Assembly (NCBI GenBank): GCA_965243835.1
Contig: OZ251578.1
Coordinates: 62,001-126,000, forward strand
Direction: 5' to 3'
From: G965202665 sp965243835
Lineage (GTDB): Bacteria; Actinomycetota; Acidimicrobiia; Spongiisociales; Spongiisociaceae
Length of the DNA stretch: 64,000 bases
The notes under the pieces were generated by a model. The model made no database searches, was not told the DNA's origin, and saw only the letters and a list, made by a program, of their open reading frames with translations. Below, in pieces: positions 38,901-43,466 of this stretch; position 1 is the stretch's first letter; each line of letters starts with the position of its first letter. The translations under genes and the position numbers were made by a program.

Positions 38901-41900
38901 ACCGGTTATCTCGTCACCGGGACTTCCCTGACTTTGGGCGATAGCGACCCCTCCCCCGACTCCGTTACTTTGACTGCTTCCCCGTCCCAAGCCGCCGAGG
39001 ACGGGGCGGCGCGCTCGGTGTCGGTGTGGGCGGAGTTGCCAGCGGCGGGTCCGGTGTTGGAAGGGTCGTTGGCGGTGCCGGTGGAGGTGGCGGCCGGGAC
39101 GGCGGAAGCCTCCGATTACTCGGTGGACGATGCCGACTTTACGGTGACGATCGGGGCGGGCGTCCACAAGTCGGCTACGGCCGGGAGTTTCTCGCTGACG
39201 GTGAAGAACGACAACGTGGCCGGGGAGTTGGACGCCCTGCAGATTCAGGGCGGAACCCTGGCCGGCTACACCATCACCCCCGCTTCCTTGACGCTGGGGG
39301 ATGCCGACGCCGCTCCCACCGCCATCACCCTGTCGGCCAACCCGTCCTCCGTGTCCGAAGGGAGCGCCAACCGGTCGGTGTCGGTCACCGCCGCCTGGTC
39401 GGGTGCGACGACGTTGGAGTCGGCCGTGACCGTTCCGGTGACGGTGGCGAAGGGCACCGCCGAGCAGTCCGACTACGTGATCGTCGACAACACTTTCGAT
39501 GTGATCATAGGAGCCGGGGCGGCTTCCGGTTCCGCCTCCTTTACGTTGACGGTGCACGATGACAACGTGTCCGGCGAGTCGGACGAGTTGCAAGTGTCCG
39601 GCGTCAAAGCGGGTTACAGCATCGCCGACGCCGGGGTGACCCTGGGCGACTCCGATACCGCCCCCACCGCCATCACCGTGACGGTGGACGCCGACTCCGA
39701 CCGGGAGGGCAGGCAGTCGGCGGTGGCGGAAGGGGCGTCGGGACGCACGGTGAAAATATGGGCCGCTTTCCCGGCCGGCTCCGCCCCCCGGGAGGGGGAT
39801 GTTACGGTAACGCTGACGGTGGGGGACGGCACCACCAACGGCGCGGCCGATTATTCCGCCACCGGAACTTCCGCCTTGTCGGTAACCATCGGGGCCGGGG
39901 ACCTGGAGTCCGCTACCCCGGCGTCTTTCACTTTGACGACGGAGGACGATGATATTTCGGGCGAGACGAACGAGGCGCTGGCGGTGGACGGTTCCGTGTC
40001 CGGCGGCGCGGTTTATACGGTTACCGGGGCGCAACTGCGGATAACCGACGGGGACACCCCGCCCGACCGGGTGCTCCTGACGGTGGACGTAGACGGCGAA
40101 GCCAGCGGGGATCAGAACACGGTGGACGAGGGGATCTCCGACCGGACGGTTACCGTCACCGCCGCTTTCCCGGACGGCTCGCCCTCCCTGCCCTCCCCCT
40201 TGCCGGTGCCGGTGCTGGTGGCGGACGGCACCGCCGAAGATGCCGACTATTCGGTTTCCAGTGATTTTTTCACCATTACCATCGCCGCCGGCGCCTCGTC
40301 CGGGACGGCGACTTTCGATCTCACCGTCGCAGACGACAACGTGGCGGGCGAAACGGACGCCATCGAGGTCAAGGGCGGCTCTTTGGACGATTACACGATC
40401 GAGAAAGCCGATATTTCCATCACCGACGCCGATGTCGCCCCGACCAGGATCATTTTGAGCGTGGACGACACCGAGGTGCCGGAAGGAGCCAGTGAGACCA
40501 TCACCATCACCGCCGCCTTCCCGGCCGGTTCGGCGGTGTTGGAAACCGGGGTGCGGGCGACGGCGGCGGTCACCGCCGGGGGTTCCACCTCCATCGCCGA
40601 CTATGAAGCTTCTCCCGCTAATTTCAACATTGACATCGCGGCCGGCGCTTCGTCCGGTCAGGGTTCTTTCCGGCTCCGCGCCGCCGATGATGACATTGCC
40701 GGGGAGCACGATCATGTGAAAGTGACCGGTTCCGCAACCGGCTTCACCTTGAACGACCCGGTGACGGTGAACATCAAGGACACCGATCCCGACCCGGCCG
40801 GCATCCTGTTGGACGTGAACAAAAACCAGGTGTTGGAGGGGACCGATGAGGAAGTAACGGTGACCGCCGTCTTTGACGGGGCCAAGTGGGACGCCAACAC
40901 GATGGTTGAGATAAAAGTGGAGGCGGGCACCGCCGAGGAAGACGACTTTCAGGTTGACGATAACAAATTCACGGTGACCATCTACAAGGAAACCAGCTCC
41001 GCATCCAGCAGTTTCCAGCTGACCGCCAACCGGGATGCCGATCGGGATAATGAGGAAATCACCATCACCGGCCTGGAAAAGGGCGGGACATTCGCAGTCG
41101 TCCAGGCCAAGGTGACCATCACCGACACCAGTCCCGCGCCGGGCAGGGAAGATCCCGGGGAGGAGGATCCGCCGGAGGATCCTCCGGTGGTTCCTCCCGA
41201 CCAGCCCGGCCCGCCGGTGGTCATTCCCCCCGCTCCCCCCGCTCCCCCCGCTCCGCCTGGTCCCCCTGGTCCGCCTGCGCCCGGCGAAACTTCCCCGGCC
41301 CCGGCGCGGGTTTTGTCTTCGGATGCTTCCCTGCGCAGTTTGCGGGCCTCACCCGGTTCGTTGAGTCCGGCGTTCGCGCCCGCCGCGTTGCGTTACGAGT
41401 TGGCGGTGTCGGCCAATGTGTGGACGGTGCAGGTGGATCCGGTTCCCAATCACGAACGGGCCCGGGTGACGATCGACGGGACGGCGGTGTCCGGCGCCCA
41501 CCGCGTGTTCCTGGGTACGGATCGCGCTTCCATCGAGGTGGTGGTGACCGCCGAGGACGGCACCGTGCAGGTCTACCGGTTGGCGATTACCCGGGGCACC
41601 GGCCCCGGCTTCGCCGATGCGTTGCCCGCGCTTACCGCTTGTACGGGGGAGGCGTTGCGCCCGGCGGGGTTTGAGGATGTGGCCGGTTGGTTCTCCGAAG
41701 ACGACATTAACTGCATCGGTTACTACGGGATCACCCTGGGGCGCTCCCCGACCCGGTTCGCCCCCTCGGAGGTGGTGCCCCGCTGGCAGATGGCCTTGTT
41801 CCTGTTCCGGGCGGCCGGCCCGGCCGGCATAAGTCTGCCGGAGCCGCAAGATCAAGGTTTCACTGACATCTCCGGCCTGTCGCAGGAGGCGAAAGCGGCC

Positions 41901-42605
41901 GCCAACATGATGGCCCAGTTGGGCGTAATGCCCGGCTCCGACGGCAAGTTCGACCCGCAGGGCAAGATTTCCCGGGCGTTGATGGCCATGATGCTGGACG
42001 CTTTCCTGGGCCTGGTGACGGTGGGGGAGGGGGGCGTAGCCCGGGACAGCGTAGAACCCGACCTTACCTTGTTCGCCGACATCGACGACTTGCCGGAGGC
42101 GGGCCAGTTGGCCATCCGCCGCATCTTTGAGATGGGAGTGACCCGGGGCACGTCGCAGACCGCTTTCAAACCCGGCAATCCGGTAACGCGCGGCCAGATG
42201 GCCCAGTTCATCGCCCGCACCCTGGCCCACACCATCGCCCGCCCCATCGGGGTCAGCATCCAGACCGATCCGTCCACCCGCGCCGGGGAACGGGTGGACG
42301 TGGTGGTTTCGGTGCGCGACGAAGACTTCCGCCCGGTGACGGGCGCGCCGGTGGACCTGTTCACCGCTTCCGACCCGGCGGCCGCCCTCACCGCCGCCGG
42401 TTCCTGCGCACCCGGCCGCATCGCCCAAGCCGGTCCCGGCTCGACCCCGTGCGCCATCGACGCCCGCGACCCGGCCACCGGCCGCACCGGCGACCTGCGG
42501 GCGGCGACCACCCGCACCCCCGGAACCGCCATCTGGGCCTGGACCGCCCCCCAAGGAGCTAAATTAAACGACTCCCACACCCCCGCCCGTCTCGACTTCA
42601 GATAA
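20934..42605 (+). CDS. Giant secreted Calx-beta repeat protein with SLH anchor (gene 2)
   Basis: About 7,223 residues in one uninterrupted 21.7-kb frame. An atypically long N-terminus (34 residues, including the proline run encoded by a 13-C tract) precedes a signal peptide at ~35-67 (NGRRLAACGLAALLVISTW...). Roughly 50 Calx-beta domains span ~167-6735. Then come a Pro-rich linker (~6738-6786), a cadherin-like beta-sandwich (~6793-6889), three SLH motifs (~6893-7102) and a C-terminal Ig-like domain. Start choice: ATG 20934 lies 67 bp after the -10, as in genes 1 and 3, with AAAGGA 13 bases upstream. ATG 21036, directly before the signal peptide, is the alternative and would leave the C tract untranslated. 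Probable wall-attached adhesin or rod; ligand unknown. Confidence 0.88.
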   Translation: MDLSKVPGTWRRGYPLEKPELPPPPPHQGCVNRPMSPSMPGNGRRLAACGLAALLVISTWAAAPGEAVPVESETIADPAEDPRCRWETPLSELPEWCLAQVTGPSLITAIPDPRPSAADEPSGDDEPGGQGQGEQASRPDPVILKSQPPQPSPLPDRIGSGQADPAVTVNLTVDAQAASGDQDYVEEGETRTVTLKAALPNGASPLTAAAAFTVSIAADTAESSDFTAPATAAVTINAGQTSGSATFSFTAAADTILEGLETVSLTSSLAGYSVNPASLTIRDADARFTVSANPTAISEDAGATSVALTVAFPDALTSELTSETRVAFAVTGAGAVAGDDFADISDFTVAVAVGAVRGSGSVTLAPVDDVVDETSVEQVLFTGSAWGRTASAAVTITDDDVAPAAVDLAVDVSSDPGLQTVLAEDAGRTTITVSAEFASGTAVEQDTTLTLRMSSLFTSNFTLTIPKNAVRGAAYLNITPQDNNVAGEAPAVVSVSLSGTSTYTVRPAEFTIEDDEEAVINLHPIRCQDANATAIYEQTPNADGCWHIKGAPAPGSVTSAGVLVRNLTFSRGSATLNTDFNVVFPTEPSLLDFIRFDAGGDTPQQFAVIRLAAIDDGERNEGVETIVIEGEADRGFRVRPAAIRIYDNDNSTGRINLTVDASSTLPGVQPSVGESSGTQQVTVTAAYADGATRAWATAVTVSVAGAGGTYGAEAEDFAAVDNFTVTIAANASSGSATFNLTPAEDELLEGPEDIALSGVAAPFIVNRALVTIDDDETIPVVNLIVDAQPDNGVQGYVNEGDSRTVNLTASVPQGAAALTEAATFTVTIAADTAEAADFTAPSTVNLTIAAGQHSDTATFSFSAAADTVLEGLETVSVTSSLDGYIVNPTALTIRDEDSRYRLGLSRTSVNENGGAASINVAVEFPTALTSELASEIRVPVSVTGDGATAGVDFADIPDFTVPIAAGARRGSVTVTLTPTDDSIDETALERALFTAAVFGQRARVYVTIVDDDSAPTAVNLTADVSSDPGVQTSIAEDAGITTVTVTAEFASGARDVDTALRLFVQGETASIPVPALLNPGDYTVKTTADIRVTIPKNQVRGTATFQITPVNDDIIEGPETVEVDLHYLVRSSPYTFRRALITIEDNEPAVVNLRADAVNCQTTGDDPATMSKLGEGDGMTCFEISGSFPSGVFPAENVTVRDLTFTGGTATLGSDFTAAFPVVGRNTVTLATGNPTTVTSARVDITALDDNIMDEGFETIVIEGRAPGYTVRPTAILLADNDLSVKHIYLTVDADGGLAGNQPSLGEGATGQTVTVTAQYAFTSGIVRRTAAPITVSVAAAGGTRAAEADDFTAVSNFTLTIPDGQHLATGTFSLTTADDQRVEGAEDLLISGTASGFTVIGARLTIDDDDAPPAIVLSADADDATAGMQTSLGEAAAATAARVTATVPGGKTFESAVDVTVSAEGPGGEGEAEAADFAEVENFTITIPAGQSSGSATFTLDPVDDNYAEGTEEIILSGVSNTAGVRVTGAVLEIADNDDPPAAAALSVDLDGSTNGDQNTIGEGDAAATVTVAARFPAGSSVFETDTAVTVTVTGEGTAGKAEASDFTTDLTNSELRLTIPAGAREATGSFTLTITDDEVGDIIPETITVAGSSARSGLTVTSTAITINSDNETRPASTTIVLSADLDDSTLPVETAIAEGESSTVRVTASLPDESTPAETDTVVSATLSSAGAATSEAGDFSTDLTNGTLAVTIPAGSRSGSATFTLTAADDNVGGEGAETVLITGSTSAAGFATPTPSSFTITDADEMMVILDFDMDTSTPSREVSASEGGGPYSGVQVRARIALPSEPSDPQEHFESDAVLTVLITDAGEATAEADDFSTDLANNALRLTIPAGQTLSTGTFTLTVAEDNLFEGTETIALSGSTAVPGVTFLYGQNSKISIVDNETRPVITLTVDTDPEVLGDQNYIPEGVSNRKITVTASVPAGSAERESDTVITISTSAVTASMSGDYDLFAWGEGGLMQLTLPRTAERATGDFTLTVEADSHVEGSETFQIIGSAADFMVSDVSTIQPATVIIDDGDNPSVVYLRVDTDGGTAGAQKTVAEGATAVVSVTLTLPNNAVLSADRTVTVSLASAGQPGGAEASDFTAVAPFAVSLITGSYTGSGTFNLEVLDDTVADVLPELLSVSGSSSGRTVRGDYISINEDNETFPTVNLSAGPSSVTEGASGAAATVSVTASLTGAAGLEGDLPVTVSVTANGGSGMASAADFEPVPDFTLTISKDTRTGSATFRLDDTDDNVAGEGPEKILITGTGPSGVTVTGSEVSIADGDQPPTIINLGVDADDSATGVQSSVTEGAASATARVTASFPQGAPVLTTATTVPVTITGGGGSGQAEAADFAPVTGFDVIIPAGASSGSAVFTLATVQDDYAEGAETITVAGILAGFTVNSGSVTIDDDDAAPTVINLGVDVDSGTTGEQTAIAEAAAATEVTVTAGWDGAAVLNTDTVVAVSVTGGGGSGEAEAADFTAVPNFNITIPAGSSSAAGTFTLTLLDDSLAEGAENLTVSGTTAAAGFTTVNSASISITDDETPPTSIALTLNPSSVNEGDGATSVDVTAAFPVGSKALESATAVSVSVSGSTAVAGSDFGAVSSFTVTIPAGSVSGMGTFTFTPVDDTVAGEGSETVTVSGSATGFTVSDASLTIADNDVKPTNIALAVDVDGGTTGDQTSLAENAGSVAVSVTVSLPTGSPTLAAATAVTVKLVGEPFWDTSNDDDLVFGLARGTVWYIYDYSTNQTDDTFTITIPAGSASATGSFTLTVVDDSLSEGPETFQVTGAATGFTINSPQVTITDNDTTGITLFFSNSNGVKQPFPQTELLREGFDTDPTSVYYFNGNPFNIPFAMYMTVGAAVGQQFVDITVERSGTAVEGAQTDTSRDYDLTWSHNTPDGVFRFGQNQKIFLSGHQCDPVREDSRTCPAPAQGLYINDDNVAEGPETLIFTARSSIGVSNSLTLTIADNDVAPTVINLAVDTDTSTTATSETSLMEGDSATEIMVTASFPDGSAVLPTPTTVAVSVMDNTATSRDHLAVPSFNVTIPALATSGSAKFTLTLVDDAIAEDSETLDVGGTLAGFTVNPAMITISDNETITLTVDTDGTEDGAQSAVDEGETDHTVTVTATLDADSTVLAADKVVTVSVAEGGSDPADAADYTDVSDFTITIPTGDLSASSDFDLTTATDNIAGEGSETLSVSGSLTGYKFNDAEISITDLTAAPDRLLFAVDADTSTGGSQTSIGEGITGRTVQVSASFPTGSTVWENSLTIPSAVGAGTAENSDYSVSGGSFNLTIPALGTASDVQTFTLTTVDDDVAGETDALSIGSALTGYTVTPASLTITDGDARPTQITLSAVTDHATANDSVDEGSDGEVTVTAALSGSIVLETALTVPVVIAPGTSEGAADYTASSASFNITIPALASSGSANFTLTAVDDAVAGETDAVDVDGGTLSGYSITGTKVKLIDKDAAPTGISLLLDADPDTGGDQTSVGEGVTGRTVAVRAEWVNSAVQLENSLVIPVTVSAGTAESGDYSVTGSSFNVTLPGAGASASSSSFTLTVNDDNVAGETDALSVGGTLSGYTITAASLTLGDSDSKPTAIALSIATDHQTANDSVAEGTDGAVTVTASFPATGAVLETALSVPVVIGQGTTDGADDYTVSSSSFNVSIPAGSHSGTADFTLTAKDDEVADGAETVSVGGGTLAGYAITATKVKIIDTDVAPSVINLTIDTSSASGVQTSVGEGVSGRSVRVWAAFPDGSAVLESAVTVPVVVRRGTAEASDYSVDDATFNVTIGAGTRRSATAGTFSLTTEDDDVSAETDALSVGGGTLSGYAINPASLTITDGDVAPTSVTLTVDADSNTSGNQTSVGEGVSGRSVRVWAAFPDASVPREGAVTIPVTVSAGTAEASDYSVDDATFDVTIGAGTLTSAAPGSFSLRVNDDNVAGESDKLSVGGALSGYTITPAGLTLGDSDTKPSGIKLTVNPTSSAEDGVGRSVSVWAEFPAAGAVLEGSLAVPVVVSAGTAEASDYSVDDATFEVTIGAGTHKSATAGTFSLTVNNDDVAGESDALSVGGGALSGYTITPATLTLGDADTAPTAVALTIDTDSGATGEQTSVGEGVSGRSVRVWAAFPNGSVVREGDVTVPVTVAAGTAEGSDYSIIDNTFDVTIGAGTLKSATAGTFSLTVNDDNVAGESDALSVGGALSGYTITPADLTLGDSDAKPSGIKLTVNPTSSAEDGVGRSVSVWAELPAAGAVLEGSLAVPVVVSAGTAEASDYTVDDADFEVTIGAGTHKSATAGSFTLTVNEDDVAGESDALSVGGGTLSGYTITPASLTLGDADSAPTAVTLTIDTDSGATGEQTSVGEGVSGRSVRVWAAFPNGSVVREGDVTVPVTVAAGTAEGSDYSIVDNTFDVTIGAGTLKSATAGTFSLTVNDDNVAGESDKLSVGGTLSGYTITPADLTLGDSDAKPSGIKLTVNPTSSVEDGTPRSVSVWAEFPAAGAVLEGSLAVPVVVSAGTAEASDYTVDDADFEVTIGAGTHKSATAGSFTLTVNDDDVSGESDALSVGGGTLSGYTITPADLTLDDADAAPTAVTLTIDADSGTDGAQTSVGEGVSGRSVSVWAAFPDGSVPRESDVKVPVTVSAGTAEAADYQIDDNTFEVTIGAGTLTSAAAGTFSLTVNDDDVSAESDKLSVGGTLNGYLISAADLTLGDADVAPTAVTLTVDADGNANGAQTSVGEGVSGRSVSVWAAFPDSSVPREGDVTVPVTVAAGTAEGSDYSIVDNTFEVTIGAGTLKSATAGTFSLMVNDDNVAGESDALSVGGTLNGYTITPASVTLGDSDVEPSGITLTVNPTSSAEDGVARSVSVWAEFPAAGAVLEGSLAVPVVVSAGTAEASDYSVDDADFEVTIGAGTHKSATAGSFTVTVNDDDVSGESDALSVGGGTLSGYTITPADLTLGDADAAPTAVTLTIDTDSGANGEQTSVGEGVSGRSVSVWAAFPDSSIPREGDVTVPVMVAAGTAEGSDYSIVDNTFEVTIGAGTLKSATAGTFSLTVDDDNVAGESDALSVGGALNGYTITPAGLTLGDSDVKPSAITLTVNPTSSAEDGAARSVSVWAEFPAAGAVLEGSLAVPVVVGAGTAEGSDYSIVDNTFEVTIGAGTLKSATAGSFTLTVNNDDVAGESDALSVGGGTLSGYTITPADLTLGDADTAPDSVILTIDTDSGATGEQTSVGEGVSSRSVRVWAAFPNGSVVREGHVTVPVTVAAGTAEGSDYSIVDNTFEVTIGAGTLKSATAGTFSLTVNDDNVAGESDQLSVGGALSGYTITPADLTLGDSDAKPSGITVTVNPTNAAEDGTPRSVSVWAEFPAAGAVLEGSLAVPVVVGAGTAEASDYSVDDADFTVTIGAGTHKSAVAGTFSLTVNNDDMAGESDALSVGGGTLSGYTITPANLTLGDADAAPTQITLSANPSAVPEGSANRSVSVTAAWSGSVTLESALTIPVTIGAGTAEQSDYAIADNTFDVTIGGGAASGSASFTVTVRDDNVAGESDKLRVAGVKAGYDIAAAGVTLGDSDSKPAQITMSVDADPDTDGSQTDVPEGVSGRSVSVWAGFPAMGAVLESDVTVDVSVGAGTAQAADYSTSGTSGLTVTIGAGTHKSASAASFTLDTTADSIAGESNEALSISGSVAGDSSYSFTAASLSITDRDSQPARILLTVDADPGTSGAQTSVAEGVANRTVRVTAAFPAGSAALTEDLQVPVTVAAGTAEASDYSVSGASFTITIAAAQTSGTGTFTLTVNDDDVSGESDALEIKGGTLNDYTITSASLTLGDADSAPTAITLTVDADSETTGEQTSVAEGVTSRTVSVTAAFPDDAVPREGAATVAVTVTAGSAEAGDYAIDDNTFSVTIGAGTLSSATKGTFSLTVHDDNVAGETDALAINGSVTGYLVTGTSLTLGDSDPSPDSVTLTASPSQAAEDGAARSVSVWAELPAAGPVLEGSLAVPVEVAAGTAEASDYSVDDADFTVTIGAGVHKSATAGSFSLTVKNDNVAGELDALQIQGGTLAGYTITPASLTLGDADAAPTAITLSANPSSVSEGSANRSVSVTAAWSGATTLESAVTVPVTVAKGTAEQSDYVIVDNTFDVIIGAGAASGSASFTLTVHDDNVSGESDELQVSGVKAGYSIADAGVTLGDSDTAPTAITVTVDADSDREGRQSAVAEGASGRTVKIWAAFPAGSAPREGDVTVTLTVGDGTTNGAADYSATGTSALSVTIGAGDLESATPASFTLTTEDDDISGETNEALAVDGSVSGGAVYTVTGAQLRITDGDTPPDRVLLTVDVDGEASGDQNTVDEGISDRTVTVTAAFPDGSPSLPSPLPVPVLVADGTAEDADYSVSSDFFTITIAAGASSGTATFDLTVADDNVAGETDAIEVKGGSLDDYTIEKADISITDADVAPTRIILSVDDTEVPEGASETITITAAFPAGSAVLETGVRATAAVTAGGSTSIADYEASPANFNIDIAAGASSGQGSFRLRAADDDIAGEHDHVKVTGSATGFTLNDPVTVNIKDTDPDPAGILLDVNKNQVLEGTDEEVTVTAVFDGAKWDANTMVEIKVEAGTAEEDDFQVDDNKFTVTIYKETSSASSSFQLTANRDADRDNEEITITGLEKGGTFAVVQAKVTITDTSPAPGREDPGEEDPPEDPPVVPPDQPGPPVVIPPAPPAPPAPPGPPGPPAPGETSPAPARVLSSDASLRSLRASPGSLSPAFAPAALRYELAVSANVWTVQVDPVPNHERARVTIDGTAVSGAHRVFLGTDRASIEVVVTAEDGTVQVYRLAITRGTGPGFADALPALTACTGEALRPAGFEDVAGWFSEDDINCIGYYGITLGRSPTRFAPSEVVPRWQMALFLFRAAGPAGISLPEPQDQGFTDISGLSQEAKAAANMMAQLGVMPGSDGKFDPQGKISRALMAMMLDAFLGLVTVGEGGVARDSVEPDLTLFADIDDLPEAGQLAIRRIFEMGVTRGTSQTAFKPGNPVTRGQMAQFIARTLAHTIARPIGVSIQTDPSTRAGERVDVVVSVRDEDFRPVTGAPVDLFTASDPAAALTAAGSCAPGRIAQAGPGSTPCAIDARDPATGRTGDLRAATTRTPGTAIWAWTAPQGAKLNDSHTPARLDFR
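21000..21012 (+). repeat. Homopolymeric C13 tract in the 5' end of giant gene 2
   Basis: Thirteen consecutive C lie between ATG 20934 and the signal-peptide region beginning at ATG 21036. At 13 C the two are in the same frame; gain or loss of one base would break the upstream reading frame. It is the longest homopolymer I see in the window. Confidence 0.85.
21441..25160 (+). repeat. Five-domain super-repeat, two diverged copies
   Basis: Five Calx-beta domains in fixed order occur twice, offset by 1,836 bp (start 21441 and 23277). Matching landmarks are VNLTVDAQ/VNLIVDAQ, then SANPTAISEDAG/SRTSVNENGG, then AVDVSSDPG/TADVSSDPG, then a Cys-containing domain (HPIRCQDA/ADAVNCQT), then LTVDAS/LTVDADGG with GVQPSVGE/GNQPSLGE. 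Protein order is conserved while DNA identity has eroded, so this is an old duplication. Confidence 0.78.
32640..37440 (+). repeat. 741-bp two-domain tandem array in giant gene 2
   Basis: Two Calx-beta types alternate: A (127 aa, contains TSVGEGVSGRSVRVWAAFP) and B (120 aa, contains NPTSSAEDGVGRSVSVWAEF). A landmarks begin at 32678, 33419, 34160, 34901, 35282, 36023 and 36764. B landmarks begin at 33021, 33762, 34503, 35625, 36366 and 37107. Spacing is exactly 741 bp except for one extra A unit (381 bp) at ~34,901-35,282. Long blocks are nearly identical at DNA level, showing recent expansion. Codon endings here are G/T-rich, unlike the flanks. Confidence 0.92.
37497..40060 (+). repeat. 1,863-bp higher-order repeat near the 3' end of giant gene 2
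   Basis: The domain containing EGSANRSVSVTAAWSG occurs at 37497 and again at 39360, offset 1,863 bp (621 aa). It is followed both times by a VKAGY...GVTLGDSD domain end and then a domain with a characteristic TSGTSGLTVT/TGTSALSVT insert. The two copies are moderately diverged. Confidence 0.75.
41232..41276 (+). repeat. 9-bp minisatellite encoding an Ala/Gly-Pro-Pro linker
   Basis: Five consecutive 9-bp units: GCTCCCCCC twice, GCTCCGCCT, GGTCCCCCT, GGTCCGCCT. They encode (A/G)PP triplets in the hinge between the Calx-beta rod and the cadherin-like and SLH domains. Unit gain or loss would keep frame and change linker length. Confidence 0.75.
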
Positions 42606-42779
42606 TACCCCCCTTCCCCTTTCCGGCCCGGAACGGGTGCTACGCGTAACAGGCCGGAAATCATTCACCAAGCCCGCGCCGGGCGCAATCTGACGCCAAG
42701 GCCTGGTACCTTGACAGACCACCTGGGCATCTGGCAGAATGCTGATGACAGACCTACAGACGAAAGGCGCGCAAATTCC
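42606..42779. other. Intergenic region with promoter for the 200-aa gene
   Basis: No gene. CCGGCC and GGCCGG arms (around 42622-42656) could form a long-loop hairpin after the giant gene. TTGACA (42711-42716) with CAGAAT 18 bp later is a good promoter for the next gene, and GAAAGG at 42762-42767 is its likely ribosome site. Confidence 0.5.
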
Positions 42780-43382
42780 ATGACGTACTCTGACAGGCAG
42801 ACGCAAGCCTTGCCAATGTCTGACGCCGACCTTGCGCCCGCGACAACGGACTTGGCGGCATACTTGCCGCAAGTTGCCGCAGAAGCGGTGGCGAAGGTAG
42901 AAGACGCAGACCTTGACAAGGTTAATGACCTATACAATGACCGCGTGCGGTATGTCGCAAGGCAAACCCTTGCCGAACTACGCGAATATTCAGGCAAGTA
43001 CGGTACAATAACAGGGTTTGCCTATTCTGAGACTGCTCTGAAATTCGCGTGGTCGTACAAACGAACAGAAGGCAGACAGACAGTCATACTGCCTGACCCG
43101 ACAGACGCAGGCCTGACAGATATTTTAAATGTCATATATACCGCAAGGCAAGGGGCTGATCTGACTTTGCGGGCAATGGCGAATTGCCTTGAATACCTTG
43201 ACATTCACCCTGATATACCTGATACAGCGATTGCCGCTATAAGGCAAGTATGGAATCCTGTCAAAGGAGAACTTGACAATATCAATCACAAGGCGGACCT
43301 GTTTGAAATGGCAATAACCAGATACGGTACTGATATTGACAACCTTATTGACCTGATACAGAAAGGCAATGACAATGACTGA
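42780..43382 (+). CDS. Unknown 200-aa protein, possibly phage- or plasmid-derived
   Basis: I do not recognise this protein. It is 200 residues, acidic and mostly helical, with no signal peptide or membrane segment. It has an N-terminal low-complexity part (SDADLAPATTDLAAYLPQ), a charged helix (VEDADLDKVNDLYNDRVRYV) and a C-terminal leucine/isoleucine-rich tail (RYGTDIDNLIDLIQKGNDND). ATG 42780 is preferred because the open frame upstream runs into the -35 element at 42711. Codon use (many GAC, ATA, ACA, AGG; frequent TGAC tetranucleotides) and low GC differ sharply from surrounding genes, which suggests transfer. It overlaps a 28-codon ORF. An accessory or mobile-element role is likely, but no function can be given. 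Confidence 0.65.
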   Translation: MTYSDRQTQALPMSDADLAPATTDLAAYLPQVAAEAVAKVEDADLDKVNDLYNDRVRYVARQTLAELREYSGKYGTITGFAYSETALKFAWSYKRTEGRQTVILPDPTDAGLTDILNVIYTARQGADLTLRAMANCLEYLDIHPDIPDTAIAAIRQVWNPVKGELDNINHKADLFEMAITRYGTDIDNLIDLIQKGNDND

Positions 43383-43461
43383 TTATTACAAAAACCAAGT
43401 AGCATTTTATGGAGAGATAGTGTTCGGTAACCGATTTTTCAACGCCCTGTGGATCCGCTAA
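43375..43461 (+). CDS. 28-codon ORF, possible truncated gene
   Basis: ATG 43375 overlaps the stop of the preceding gene (ATGACTGA) and is preceded by GAAAGG at a good distance. It encodes MTDYYKNQVAFYGEIVFG followed by NRFFNALWIR and stops at 43461. It could be a genuine small protein, or the first codons of a longer gene whose rest was lost at the junction with the ATPase region. Nothing further can be inferred. Confidence 0.35.
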   Translation: MTDYYKNQVAFYGEIVFGNRFFNALWIR

Positions 43462-43466
43462 ATAGG

